This document shows positions 1 to 8,744 of a DNA stretch of 33,246 bases, piece after piece. The notes below the pieces were generated by a model. The model was not told where the DNA came from. It saw only the letters and a list, made by a program, of their open reading frames with translations, and searched no databases. Each line of letters opens with the position of its first letter. The stretch's first letter is position 1. The translations under genes and the position numbers were made by a program. The stretch covers positions 1-33,246 of IMG/VR virus record IMGVR_UViG_3300032308_002870. The stretch is one strand, 5' to 3'. Source of the stretch: a virus.

Positions 1-342
1 CAGTACATCAGCCATTTGGACGCCTCGGGCTCAAAGAGCTTTGCCGAAAACGTCCACTCCTGCATGTGTATCAACATGCGCGACATCTCCACGCTGGTGT
101 CGACGATCTACTGGTCCAAGATCCGTATGGGGCTTCCACCCTGCGGCACACCGCACGGCCTGATTCGAATGGACGAGCATCTCGTCGACGTCCACCTGGT
201 CAACGACGAGTACGTGGCCGACGCGGCCAGCCGCGCGATTCTCCGGCGCAGCGACGTTCGCGTCGCCACGCCGCCGGAAGGCCGCGAGGACAACACCCGC
301 CGCCGCGGCTGGGACACGGATCCTTACGCGGACGCACTATAG
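1..342 (+). CDS. Unknown phage protein, 3' end only
   Basis: Frame 1 is open from the first base and ends at TAG 340-342, giving the last 113 residues of a protein that begins outside the window. The visible part has WSKIRMG, a GTPHGLIR stretch and a charged C-terminal tail rich in Arg and Asp. It lies 11 bases before the primase gene, so a replication role such as a helicase is possible by position. I see no Walker or other diagnostic motif in the visible part, so no function is assigned. Confidence 0.7.
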   Translation, partial: QYISHLDASGSKSFAENVHSCMCINMRDISTLVSTIYWSKIRMGLPPCGTPHGLIRMDEHLVDVHLVNDEYVADAASRAILRRSDVRVATPPEGREDNTRRRGWDTDPYADAL

Positions 343-353
343 AAAGGACACCC

Positions 354-1379
354 ATGACAATGACCGCCCCCTTCATCGACCCGATGAATTCGGTGCTCTA
401 TGCGCTACTGGAGCAGCGTTTCGGCGATGTTCACATCGCCAACGAGGGCGTATCGGCCCACGTGCAACGCATGAGCGACCCCCTGCGCCCCGGCCGGTTT
501 GTCGAGCGCGCCGCGACCTGGGGAGAGTACTACTGCGTGAACTGCCCGTTCTGCAAGGACACCCGGCAGCGGCTGTGGATCAACCACCTCTACGGCGCGA
601 GCTATGAGCGCGGCCGCCGCACGCGCACGCACCTGGCGACCTGCTACAACGAGGATTGCCTTGCGACGCCCGGTCGGTACGAGCAGCTCGAAGATTTGAT
701 CTTCGGCCGCGGCCGCCCGGTGATCACGAAGATCGCCATCAAGGCGCCCTCGACGCAGGTCGTCCACAAGGCTGTTGAGCCGCCGGGCGAAATCTGTTCA
801 GTCGCTGGGCTGCCGGAGTTTCATCCAGCGGCCAGGTACGTCAGGTCTCGCAACTTTGATCCAGCCGTGCTCGACGCGGAGTTTCAAATTGGCGTCTGCA
901 CGTACGTCGAAGAGCCTCGTTACAAGATCATGCTCAACCGGCTGTACATCCCGATCACCTTCCACGGCGATCTGGTGAGCTGGCAGGGTCGGGCCGTGGG
1001 CGAGGCGACCAAACTGAAGTACTTCAACTGCCCGGGCACCTCGAAGAGTCGCGTTCTTTACAACTACGACCGCGCCAGCGAGCAGCCGTACGTGGTTGTC
1101 GTGGAGGGCGTGCCGAGCGTCTGGCGGATTGGCGATCCTGCAGTCTGCATCTTCGGCAAGACGATGAGCCTTTGGCAACAGATCACGCTTTCGACAACCT
1201 GGGCCGGAAAGCCCATCGTTCTGCTGCTCGACCAAGATGCGCGAGTTGAGATGGAGCAGGCGGCGAGTCTGCTCAAAGCGCGCAGCGCCGACGTGCGCAT
1301 GGTTTACCTTCCCGACGACCGCGATCCGGCCGACTACACCCGAGCTGAGATCCAGGGTTTGATATCTAATGTCCTCTGA
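354..1379 (+). CDS. DnaG-type primase with zinc-binding and TOPRIM domains
   Basis: This 341-residue protein probably makes RNA primers for phage DNA replication. The start chosen is ATG 354, 5 bases after AGAAAGGA; an upstream extension of the same frame overlaps the previous gene and reads as Arg/His-rich nonsense. A Cys cluster (C61, C64, C67, then C97 and C102) suits a primase zinc-binding domain. The C-terminal half matches a TOPRIM fold: E251 in VVVVEG, D293 and D295 in LLLDQDA, then DPADY near the end. It is short compared with bacterial DnaG and has no helicase-binding or helicase domain in the same chain. It sits upstream of the DNA polymerase, as expected in a phage replication module. 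Confidence 0.85.
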   Translation: MTMTAPFIDPMNSVLYALLEQRFGDVHIANEGVSAHVQRMSDPLRPGRFVERAATWGEYYCVNCPFCKDTRQRLWINHLYGASYERGRRTRTHLATCYNEDCLATPGRYEQLEDLIFGRGRPVITKIAIKAPSTQVVHKAVEPPGEICSVAGLPEFHPAARYVRSRNFDPAVLDAEFQIGVCTYVEEPRYKIMLNRLYIPITFHGDLVSWQGRAVGEATKLKYFNCPGTSKSRVLYNYDRASEQPYVVVVEGVPSVWRIGDPAVCIFGKTMSLWQQITLSTTWAGKPIVLLLDQDARVEMEQAASLLKARSADVRMVYLPDDRDPADYTRAEIQGLISNVL

Positions 1380-1387
1380 GGAGTTTC

Positions 1388-1753
1388 ATGGGCAACTTGA
1401 CCACGCTGACGATTTACAACGACGGCATTGATTTGATTCCCAAGCACGCCCAAGAGTTCGCCGACGCGCTTTACGAAGTCAGCTGCGGGTATTCCAACAA
1501 CGGGGCAACGATTGGCGTAGGCAACTTTTGCAACCTCGTGAAAGTCCAGCCCACGCGGCACGCCGACGCCCACACGGTCTACGTCCACATGGGCAACACG
1601 GTCTGCGAGATGAGCCCCTGGAGTCGCGAAACCCGGCGTATGATGCGGGAGGTTCCCCAGTTCTTCGAGAAGATGCTTGATTTCATGCGCGCCCAGGTGG
1701 AAGACCTGAGCGCCGAGTTCGAAAAGGTTCAGGAAGAAAAGATTTCGCCATGA
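1388..1753 (+). CDS. Unknown small phage protein between primase and polymerase
   Basis: This 121-residue protein starts at ATG 1388 behind GAGGAG and overlaps the polymerase start by 4 bases (ATGA), so the two are probably translationally coupled. The N-terminal half mixes beta-like stretches with Asn/Gly; the C-terminal third is a predicted charged helix (roughly residues 80-118). No known domain was recognised. A GATATCTAA motif lies 22 bases before its start codon. Confidence 0.75.
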   Translation: MGNLTTLTIYNDGIDLIPKHAQEFADALYEVSCGYSNNGATIGVGNFCNLVKVQPTRHADAHTVYVHMGNTVCEMSPWSRETRRMMREVPQFFEKMLDFMRAQVEDLSAEFEKVQEEKISP

Positions 1754-4700
1754 CGGCCACGCTGACGTTTCACCACCTTTTCTCCCAGGCCCTCGAGGGA
1801 GACGAAGAAAGCGCCGCCCTCATCGAGGCGCTCTACCCGTTCATCGACATGACCGCAGCGGGCATGCCGGTCGCAGGGCCGAACTTCATTGAGCACGCCA
1901 ACAAGCTGGGCGACTCAATCGACCCGTCGCAGGTCAAGAAGAAGAAGGAGAACCCGGTCGGTGACAATCTTCTGTATCTGTACCGCCGCGCGCTGTACGA
2001 CCCCACGTTCTCGATGCCGATCAAGGTCAAGAACGGCCAGGTCGTCAGCCAGTTCGTGCCCGGGCACATCTGGGGCAGCGCCGCGGAGGGCGAGTACGGC
2101 CCGAAGGCCGCCCGGATCATGGTTGTCTCCAAGATCCCCGGGCGGGACGAAATGGCCGAAAGCTGCGTGATGACCGGCCGGGTCGCCCAGCCGTTCATCG
2201 AGGTGCTCGAGGACCTGGGCGTTTCGGAGGAGGAGTATCAATCCTGGTACACAACCTTCGCCTGCAAGTTTGGCTCGCCCACGCCCGACAGCGCCACGGT
2301 TCCCGCCGTATGGCTCAAGGACTGCGCGCCGCTCTTGCACCAGGAGTTCCGGCTGGTTCGGCCTGATTACATCCTCTGCCTGGGCCAGGAAGCCGCCAAG
2401 GCCGTCCTGAACACGACTGGCAACGTCTCGAATCTCTCCGGGCGGGTCATGACCATCAAGGTCCCCGACCGCGGCGGCGAGCGCGAGATCAAGGTCATGA
2501 CGGCCATGAACCCGGCGTTCCTGCTGCGCAAGCCCGAGGCGTACGAGGACTTCCGCGGGCAGATTCGTCGCTTTGTGGACCTGATCAACGACCGGATGCA
2601 GGAGACGGAGACGGTCGACCACGCGGACATCTATACCGAAGATGCCCTGATCGAGATGGTCGACGAGATGCTTTCTGATCCGGACCCCAACGCGAACATC
2701 ATCGCCGTGGACTGCGAGTGGCACGGCGACTATCCGACGGAGGCTGGCGCTTATCTCAGGACGATCCAGGTCAGCAACCGCGATAAGTGGGCGCGGACCA
2801 TCGTGCTGCGCTACGACAACGGCGCGGAGGCGTTCCGACCCAATCTCGACGCAGCCCGCGTTCAGCTGAACCGGCTGCTCAAGAGCACCCCAGACCGCAA
2901 GGTCCGGGTGGGCGGGCACTTCCTCCGCGCCGACTTGCCGTGGCTGATCGATTTCGGCGTGGACTGTCGAGACGAGTACGCCCCGTCGCCAACTCCGGAT
3001 ATCCGAACGGAAGGCGGCTGGGACACGAGCCTCATGTATCACGCCGTGAACGAGACGGCGAAGTTCGGCCTGGACGAGTGCTCGATGCGTTTCACTTCGG
3101 CGCCGACGTACTGGGTTGAGCTGGACAAATGGAAGAAGCGCTATCAGAAGCGCAAGAAGATCAAGGCCAGCCAGATGGAGGGCTACGGCGTCATTCCGTG
3201 CTCGGTTCTCCACCCGTACGCCAGCTACGACGCCGACGTGACCCGGCGCGTCATGATGCGTTTTTACGGCACCAACGGCACCGACGGCCTGATCACCAAA
3301 GATATCTTTGGCAACGACTGCTGGCTCCCCTATTGGACTGCTCACCAGGCCAGCCTGGCGTTCCTCGAGATGGAGCAGACCGGCCTGGTTATCGACCGCG
3401 ACCGGGCCGACGAGCTGACAACGCTCTTCATGAACACTCAGGACCAGATTCTGGCGGACATTCGCCGGGACTTGAACTGGCCCGCGTTCAACCCAAAAAG
3501 CCAGCCGCAGCTCGCCGTGGCCCTGTTCGGCCGACAGTTCCTCAACCGTTACGCGGGGACTGTCAATCTTCCAGACGACGCGCAGCCGCTGGATCTCACC
3601 CCCGTGAAAACCACCGGCAAACGGCCAACGCTCTGGAAAGAGTTGAACTACAAGACGCGCCGCGAGTCGGCCGTACCCAGCACCGACAAGGAAAGCCTGG
3701 GCATTCTGGGACACCAGAACGCCACGGCCGCCAAGATCCGCGATTACAAGTTCATTTCGCAGGTCCTGGTTTCAGTCCTGCGCAAGCCCAACACCAACGA
3801 GGAAGGAGACTTCGAGACCAATGAGGAGGGTCATTACGAGTACGAAAAGGGCCTTATCGGCGCTATGCACGCTGACGGCAAAGTGCGTACGCACCTTTTC
3901 CAGACGAAGGAAACTGGCCGCGCCTCCAGCTCTCGACCTCCCCTCCAAAACCTCAGCTCCCGTCGTGAGGACGATTACGGACGGATCCTCGGCAACCGAT
4001 ACCGGCATCCCGTCCGCTCGATCCTTCGTGTACCCGAGGGCTGCGTTGGCATCGAAACGGACCTCACAGGTGCGGAACTGGCGGTCCTAGCCTGGCTTTC
4101 TCAGGACCAAAACTTCATCGAGCACGTCCGGCGGAATCTCCTGCCCGAGGAGCACCCCGACCACTACGACATCCACTCCCGCCAGGCCGTGAAAGCCTTC
4201 GCGCTAACCGGCATTGAGCCCACCAAAACCGGCATGAAAAACGCCGGGAAGAAGGGTTTGCGGGTTGCCGCCAAAAACGTGAACTTCGGCATCCCGTACG
4301 GTCGCGGTTCCGAGGCGATCGCCCGGCAGTGCAAGGAAGAGGGCGTCGAGGTCACGGCCGAAGAGTGCCAGCTCATGATCGACGCCTACTTCGACACCTA
4401 TCCCGGCACGAAGGATTTTCTGGCCGAGTGCCGCGAACGCAGCCAGATGCCCGGCTGGCTTGTGGGTCCCTACGGGCGTTACCGGCGGTTCATGCCCACG
4501 ACTGACCGCGCCGTAATCGGAGAGCAGCAGCGCCAGGCGCAGAACTTCCCGATTCAAGGCGGCGTGGCAGACGCGGTGTCGATTGCGCTGAACAATTTCT
4601 ACCAGTACCGCAAGCAGCATCCCGAGGTGAAGTATGACATCACGCTGCAGATCCATGACGCGATCATGCTCACCGTGCCAATCGAGCACGCCGAGCACGT

Positions 4701-4893
4701 CTACAACGTGGTCGTGCCCAAGTGCATGGTCGATGATGTGCCGTTCTGGCCGCGGCGGCTGGACGGGACGCTCATCCCGGTCAAGGAACCGTATCACTTC
4801 GGCGCCGACCGAGAGGTGTTCGTCAGCTGGGGAGAGAAGCTAAAGCCTGACGCCGCAAAGGCTTTGGGTTTGGGCTGGCTCTACGACAGATGA
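1750..4893 (+). CDS. Family A DNA polymerase with N-terminal uracil-DNA-glycosylase-like domain and 3'-5' exonuclease
   Basis: This is the replicative polymerase, 1047 residues. Residues about 118-280 align by eye with family 4 uracil-DNA glycosylases: VVSKIPGRDE in place of GEAPG, C172 and C192 at two of the usual iron-sulfur cysteines, LCLGQEAAKAVL, and MNPAFLLRKP in place of the HPAYLL motif. The exonuclease follows: D321 and E323 in VDCEWHG, D395 in GGHFLRAD, and YASYD at 490-494. Polymerase motifs are motif A D771 and E776, motif B R838, K842, F846 and Y850, and motif C QIHDAI with D970. The residue after the catalytic Asp, normally Glu, is Ala971. Phe at 846 predicts discrimination against dideoxynucleotides. 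A UDG-like N-terminus on a phage polymerase is known from SPO1. The first iron-sulfur cysteine pair and the motif 2 His are missing, so glycosylase activity is doubtful. Confidence 0.95.
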   Translation: MTATLTFHHLFSQALEGDEESAALIEALYPFIDMTAAGMPVAGPNFIEHANKLGDSIDPSQVKKKKENPVGDNLLYLYRRALYDPTFSMPIKVKNGQVVSQFVPGHIWGSAAEGEYGPKAARIMVVSKIPGRDEMAESCVMTGRVAQPFIEVLEDLGVSEEEYQSWYTTFACKFGSPTPDSATVPAVWLKDCAPLLHQEFRLVRPDYILCLGQEAAKAVLNTTGNVSNLSGRVMTIKVPDRGGEREIKVMTAMNPAFLLRKPEAYEDFRGQIRRFVDLINDRMQETETVDHADIYTEDALIEMVDEMLSDPDPNANIIAVDCEWHGDYPTEAGAYLRTIQVSNRDKWARTIVLRYDNGAEAFRPNLDAARVQLNRLLKSTPDRKVRVGGHFLRADLPWLIDFGVDCRDEYAPSPTPDIRTEGGWDTSLMYHAVNETAKFGLDECSMRFTSAPTYWVELDKWKKRYQKRKKIKASQMEGYGVIPCSVLHPYASYDADVTRRVMMRFYGTNGTDGLITKDIFGNDCWLPYWTAHQASLAFLEMEQTGLVIDRDRADELTTLFMNTQDQILADIRRDLNWPAFNPKSQPQLAVALFGRQFLNRYAGTVNLPDDAQPLDLTPVKTTGKRPTLWKELNYKTRRESAVPSTDKESLGILGHQNATAAKIRDYKFISQVLVSVLRKPNTNEEGDFETNEEGHYEYEKGLIGAMHADGKVRTHLFQTKETGRASSSRPPLQNLSSRREDDYGRILGNRYRHPVRSILRVPEGCVGIETDLTGAELAVLAWLSQDQNFIEHVRRNLLPEEHPDHYDIHSRQAVKAFALTGIEPTKTGMKNAGKKGLRVAAKNVNFGIPYGRGSEAIARQCKEEGVEVTAEECQLMIDAYFDTYPGTKDFLAECRERSQMPGWLVGPYGRYRRFMPTTDRAVIGEQQRQAQNFPIQGGVADAVSIALNNFYQYRKQHPEVKYDITLQIHDAIMLTVPIEHAEHVYNVVVPKCMVDDVPFWPRRLDGTLIPVKEPYHFGADREVFVSWGEKLKPDAAKALGLGWLYDR

Positions 4894-4996
4894 GCGACTG
4901 GACTTTCTCCAGCAACACGCTAGACTCGGCCTTACCAGTAAACCGCAATTTCACGCGGTCATTTGAAATCAGTTTTTCCCTAGAAGGAGTGCAAAT
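4894..4996 (+). promoter_or_regulatory. Intergenic leader before the 470-residue gene
   Basis: This 103-base gap is unusually long for this genome. ATTTCA at 4948-4953 can pair with TGAAAT at 4964-4969 and is followed three bases later by five T (4973-4977), a weak terminator-like arrangement. The strong ribosome site AGAAGGAG at about 4982-4989 sets the start at ATG 4997. A promoter is plausible here, but no clear -35/-10 pair was found. Confidence 0.3.
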
Positions 4997-6409
4997 ATGC
5001 CTCGTTACGCAGCTCAGAATCTCGCCGCTATTGACCCCGAGTACCGCAAGGCCAACGGGATTGGATCGGGAGGCGGCGGCGATCCAACCAAGCGCCGCTA
5101 CGCTTACGGCAAGCAGAACAACGTCCTGGTCGCTCAAGGCGCCGAGCTGTTCGCCAACGGCTTCACGATTCGGCTGTTGCCGATCTATGACGAGACGGCC
5201 AAGGACGACGCGGGCAACCGTCAGTTCGTCAATTTCCGCGAGGGCCGTGACAACGCGGCGTTCGGCGACTGGGGCCGCCTCTACACCTGCGCCAACTGGG
5301 TAGGCAACCCGGGCGTGTGCTTCATCATCCACGACGGCAACCCCGACGTGAACATGTATGACTCGCCCTACTATGTCCTCCGGAACGTGGCCTACAAGAA
5401 CCAGGAGACCCCGGGCATCGGGCGGCTCTACGCGGAGTTGCTCTCGAAGAATTTCGTTCCCAAGAGCCACGTCGGTTCGCTTCGCAAGCCGGAGAAGACG
5501 CTGTTCGTCTCGGCGTCCGGCGTCGGACTGGACGACATGGGGCGGCCGATGCTCTTGACGTTCGGCGACGACGAGAAGAAGAACGCCCGGATCATCGGCC
5601 TAAAGACTTCGGCCGCCCAGGCGCTCTATTCGGCGCTCGCGGTCCGTGACGAGTCCACCGGCGAATACCTTTCCGGCGATTTGCTCAGCTTTGGCCCGGC
5701 CAAGCTGATCACGTTCGTCAACGAAGGCTTCACCAACGGCCACAACGCCAAGAACACCACGGCGCTGTCTGTCCAGGGCACCACGGGCGTGCAGGTTCCC
5801 AAGTATGCCCAGCAGCAGGCGCCGGTGATCGTGGGCAGCGCGGCGCAGCCCAGCTCGATGACGCACCGCGTGGTGATTCACGACGCTTACAACGGTCACC
5901 CGCTCTCGCTCGAGCCCTACGCCGAGCAGCTCGTGGCCGAAACGCAGTCGTGGGACGAGTACATGTTCCTCCCGACCTACGAGGAGCAGGCCGAGATGCT
6001 GGTGCGTGCCTTCCCCAAGGAGGCGCTGCAGTTCGCCTGGCAGGAGCACCCGGAGTACCTCCGGACCCTGCCCCGCGGCACCACGACGGTCGAGGTGGGC
6101 GGCCGCGAGGTCGAAGACCTGGAGGAAGTGGAGCCTGCTCCTCGCGCCTCGCAGGGTCGTCCTTTCTCTCCGCCGGTGAACCAGACCAAAGCTACCGGCG
6201 TGGCGCACTCGGTCACCGCGGCGCACGACGTGCCGTTCGACGTTCCGGGCGAGCTTTCCGAGGACGAGGCAGCTGGCGTGGACAACATGTTCTCCGCCGC
6301 CACAGACGCGACGCCTCCCGCTGCTCCGGCGGCGTCCCCGCGTCCGACTGCGAATGTCGCTGACATCGTGGCCCGCGCGCGTCAGGCCGCCGCTGCTAAG
6401 CGGGGCTGA
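4997..6409 (+). CDS. Replication-region protein, possible single-strand DNA-binding protein
   Basis: This 470-residue protein lies between the polymerase and the recombinase, the usual place for a phage single-strand DNA-binding protein. Residues 1-350 look folded, with mixed beta-like segments and many aromatic and basic residues. Residues about 365-450 are a low-complexity Pro/Ala/Glu linker containing an acidic patch (FDVPGELSEDEA near 410-420), comparable in style to the acidic tails of single-strand binding proteins. The last 20 residues form an Ala/Arg-rich helix. I recognise no catalytic motif or zinc cluster. The function is inferred from position and tail chemistry only. The start is fixed by AGAAGGAG 7 bases upstream. 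Confidence 0.8.
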   Translation: MPRYAAQNLAAIDPEYRKANGIGSGGGGDPTKRRYAYGKQNNVLVAQGAELFANGFTIRLLPIYDETAKDDAGNRQFVNFREGRDNAAFGDWGRLYTCANWVGNPGVCFIIHDGNPDVNMYDSPYYVLRNVAYKNQETPGIGRLYAELLSKNFVPKSHVGSLRKPEKTLFVSASGVGLDDMGRPMLLTFGDDEKKNARIIGLKTSAAQALYSALAVRDESTGEYLSGDLLSFGPAKLITFVNEGFTNGHNAKNTTALSVQGTTGVQVPKYAQQQAPVIVGSAAQPSSMTHRVVIHDAYNGHPLSLEPYAEQLVAETQSWDEYMFLPTYEEQAEMLVRAFPKEALQFAWQEHPEYLRTLPRGTTTVEVGGREVEDLEEVEPAPRASQGRPFSPPVNQTKATGVAHSVTAAHDVPFDVPGELSEDEAAGVDNMFSAATDATPPAAPAASPRPTANVADIVARARQAAAAKRG

Positions 6410-6418
6410 GCCATCAGG

Positions 6419-6452
6419 TTGCACTAGGGGGTGTCCGAGCCCCCTCGTGCAA
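6419..6452 (+). terminator. Strong hairpin between the 470-residue gene and the recombinase
   Basis: TTGCAC-T-AGGGGG (6419-6431) pairs with CCCCCT-C-GTGCAA (6440-6452), giving 12 pairs with a single T/C mismatch and an 8-base loop. The following bases TCGCATTTCTAC lack a clean T-run, so this may be a weak intrinsic terminator, an RNA-processing site or a stability element. It lies 9 bases after a stop codon and 57 bases before the next start. Confidence 0.6.
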
Positions 6453-6509
6453 TCGCATTTCTACACCATTCCGCTGCCGCATTAACACGCGGCGATTTTT
6501 GAGGGAGTT

Positions 6510-7886
6510 ATGGCAAAGAAGAAGAAGGCGACGGAAGAGGATGGAATCACCAGCCTCCAGACGAGGAACGGGGAGCATCCCGTAATCACGGAAGTCCTCA
6601 AGGCTAATGCCGAGGACCAGGATCCGCTTATCGGCTTGCCGTTGCCGTCGTTGGCTGCGCGGTACCTGCTGCAGGCCAACATATTTCCGCTGTCGCGCTT
6701 TACGCAGCTTCGCGGCGAGTTTTCTGCGGGCAAGAGTGCCATGCTCATGGAGATCATGCGCTGGTTCAACGTGTATGGCGGCGGCGCGATCATGATCGAC
6801 ACGGAGAACAAGAACTCCGAGACGATGCTTGAGGGCATCATGGGTCACAACGCCGAGTACAAGAAACGCACGTTCTGCGTGAAAGCCCAAAGCGTCGAGG
6901 ACTGGCAAAAGAAGTTCACCGGCTTCTGCCAAAAGATTCACGCGCAGACGGAGAGCTCTGACCGGGCGTTTCCGGTGTGCATCGGCGTCGACTCGATCTC
7001 GGCCGTCGAGGTCGATCGGCGCGTGGACAAGGTGGCTGAGGAGGGCCACGCCGCCGCTGGGCATCCGTATCTGGCCCGCAACCTGTCCGATTTTATGCGA
7101 ACGGCGCTGGTGCCCAACCTGCGGCACTACCCGATCGCGTTCGTGGCGACCAACCACCTCAAGGAGGAGATCAACTCCATGGGGTTCGGTCCGCCCAAGA
7201 AGTACGCGCCCGGCGGCGCCAGCCTGGACTACTACCCCACGCTGATCCTGGACATGCAGCGCACTTCGCGCAACACGCTCCAGTTCGGCCGGGCGGAGGG
7301 CCAGGCGGTGCGGATCACGGCCACCAAGAACAACCTGGGCGCCCCGGGCCGCAAGGTGGTGGTCAACCTCATGTGGTACAACGAGATCGTCGCTTGCAAA
7401 GACAAGCACGGCGAAGACTCGTTCAAGAACCAGCAGTTCCATTACTGGGACTGGCACACCGCTACGATCCGCCTCCTCATGGAGCTGCAGGACGAGAACA
7501 ACAAGAAGCTCCCGGCGGGCATGGACCCCAAGCTTCCGGCTTTGCTGCGCCAAGTGTGCGACCTGGAGTACAAGCACGGCACCAAAAACGCCGATGTGCC
7601 GCTGGTCTTCTCGAAGGCCCTGGGCGTCTCCAAGCAGGAGGCGCTCAGCGAGATCGACATCGCCATGGTGCTCGAGAAGAACACCAAGGTTATGGGCGTG
7701 CTCCACGGCCTCTTGGGCGTGAACGACTACCTGGTGTGCGACCCCGCGGTGCGTTACCGCGAGCAGGTCATGGCCGAGCTGGCCAAGCAGAACATCGTCG
7801 ACGAACCCGAGCTGCGCGCGAGCGAATCTCGCGTGGCGGAGGACGTTATTCCGGCCGACTTTGATCCCTTGGGGCAGGTGAGCTGA
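6510..7886 (+). CDS. RecA/UvsX-family recombinase
   Basis: This 458-residue ATPase probably drives strand exchange and recombination-dependent replication or repair. The Walker A is GEFSAGKS at 69-76. The catalytic-type Glu is E99 in MIDTEN, the Walker B is VCIGVD ending at D161, ATNHLKEE (213-220) sits where RecA has its Gln switch, and PGGASLDYYPT (235-245) matches the loop 2 region GGxALKFY. The long C-terminal half after residue 330 has no clear motif and is larger than in RecA. Upstream lies a hairpin; downstream the stop overlaps the HNH gene by one base (TGATG). Confidence 0.9.
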   Translation: MAKKKKATEEDGITSLQTRNGEHPVITEVLKANAEDQDPLIGLPLPSLAARYLLQANIFPLSRFTQLRGEFSAGKSAMLMEIMRWFNVYGGGAIMIDTENKNSETMLEGIMGHNAEYKKRTFCVKAQSVEDWQKKFTGFCQKIHAQTESSDRAFPVCIGVDSISAVEVDRRVDKVAEEGHAAAGHPYLARNLSDFMRTALVPNLRHYPIAFVATNHLKEEINSMGFGPPKKYAPGGASLDYYPTLILDMQRTSRNTLQFGRAEGQAVRITATKNNLGAPGRKVVVNLMWYNEIVACKDKHGEDSFKNQQFHYWDWHTATIRLLMELQDENNKKLPAGMDPKLPALLRQVCDLEYKHGTKNADVPLVFSKALGVSKQEALSEIDIAMVLEKNTKVMGVLHGLLGVNDYLVCDPAVRYREQVMAELAKQNIVDEPELRASESRVAEDVIPADFDPLGQVS

Positions 7887-8191
7887 TGAGCGAGGCGTCT
7901 CACCCAATTCACGAATTTCGTGTAGCCGGGCGGCACAAGCCGCCAATTCCAGCCGTAACACGCGCGGCTGTTTTGACTCGCGCTAAGCGTCGTTGTGAGT
8001 GCTGCGGAGAACGATTGCCGTTAGAACTGCATCACGTTTGTTATGACAACGAAGGGCGAGAAACTCCAGACGATCTTGTTGCGCTTTGTCGCGCTTGTCA
8101 TCGCCAGCACCACGTGGCGCCAAACGGTGTTTTCTACGTTGACCCGCAAGAGTTAGAGGCCGAATGGGCGACATACGGCGAGGATACTTAA
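7886..8191 (+). CDS. Small HNH endonuclease
   Basis: A 101-residue HNH nuclease. C37-x2-C40 and C68-x2-C71 form the zinc site, LELHH at 46-50 gives the catalytic His, and CRACHRQHH (68-76) completes the fold. The usual Asn in the middle of the motif is replaced by Asp in PDDLVALC. It starts in the recombinase stop codon and its own stop overlaps the next start (TAATG), so it is fully embedded in the operon. Its second half is less GC-rich than its neighbours (about 50% by eye), which fits a mobile homing-type nuclease. An alternative is a housekeeping phage nuclease, for example one acting in packaging. Confidence 0.88.
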   Translation: MSEASHPIHEFRVAGRHKPPIPAVTRAAVLTRAKRRCECCGERLPLELHHVCYDNEGRETPDDLVALCRACHRQHHVAPNGVFYVDPQELEAEWATYGEDT

Positions 8192-8733
8192 TGGGCCGCG
8201 ACGACTTTTTCGAAAACCTCCGCCGCGAGGACACCGTGCAGGACGAGCTGCTTCGCGCCCAGCGGCAGCTCGGTTATGAAGAGCGCGTTATCAAGCGGGT
8301 CTTTGCGGAGTGCGGCATCAAGATCACCGGATGGGGGCTGCTGGCAAACCTCTGTCGCCACGAGACCGGAAAAGACAAGTTGAACTTTGCCTGGTTTAAC
8401 CAGATGTTCACCCGTTTCCCGGTTCGACTCTGCGGCCGCCGCATCCCCCGGCTGCACGAGTTGACGTTTCAGGACCTGTTCAAGCCCCTGGAGCGCAACC
8501 GGCTCGTGAAGGCGGTGGCGAAAGCTCTGGCGCGGGACGAAGTGGCAGGCGAAGATAACGCGTACGCTTTCGTGTTTCCCGTGGTTCGCACGTCGTTCTG
8601 CGCGCATAACCTTGACCGCGAGGTCACGGGTACGGCGATGCAGGTTCGTGACGACAACGGCAAACTGCTGCTCTCGGTCGGACCCTCGAAGCATCTCTTC
8701 CAAGCAATCGGCAAAGACTGGTTCCAGCTCTGA
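8191..8733 (+). CDS. Unknown phage protein, 180 residues
   Basis: The start is taken at ATG 8191, overlapping the HNH stop (TAATG); an extension to 8164 would overlap the HNH gene by 28 bases without a ribosome site. The N-terminal 30 residues are a charged amphipathic helix; the middle is rich in Arg, Leu and Phe. The end contains GTAMQVRDDNGKLLLSVG, a beta-hairpin-like stretch. No family recognised. It is followed after 11 bases by the next gene. Confidence 0.75.
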   Translation: MGRDDFFENLRREDTVQDELLRAQRQLGYEERVIKRVFAECGIKITGWGLLANLCRHETGKDKLNFAWFNQMFTRFPVRLCGRRIPRLHELTFQDLFKPLERNRLVKAVAKALARDEVAGEDNAYAFVFPVVRTSFCAHNLDREVTGTAMQVRDDNGKLLLSVGPSKHLFQAIGKDWFQL

Positions 8734-8744
8734 AGGCGGCACGG

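Noticed and set aside
66-353. An upstream extension of the primase frame starting at 66
   Set aside because: It overlaps the end of the preceding gene in another frame and reads as Arg/His/Pro-rich sequence, whereas ATG 354 has a good ribosome site.
1915-3714. A 599-residue open frame on the minus strand inside the polymerase gene
   Set aside because: It is the antisense of a strongly supported polymerase with all catalytic motifs; high GC opens long antisense frames. Its translation is low-complexity in character and has no ribosome site.
4948-4977. Terminator between polymerase and the 470-residue gene
   Set aside because: Only six AT-rich pairs with a 10-base loop precede the T-run; too weak to call as a terminator, so it is described only as an intergenic element.
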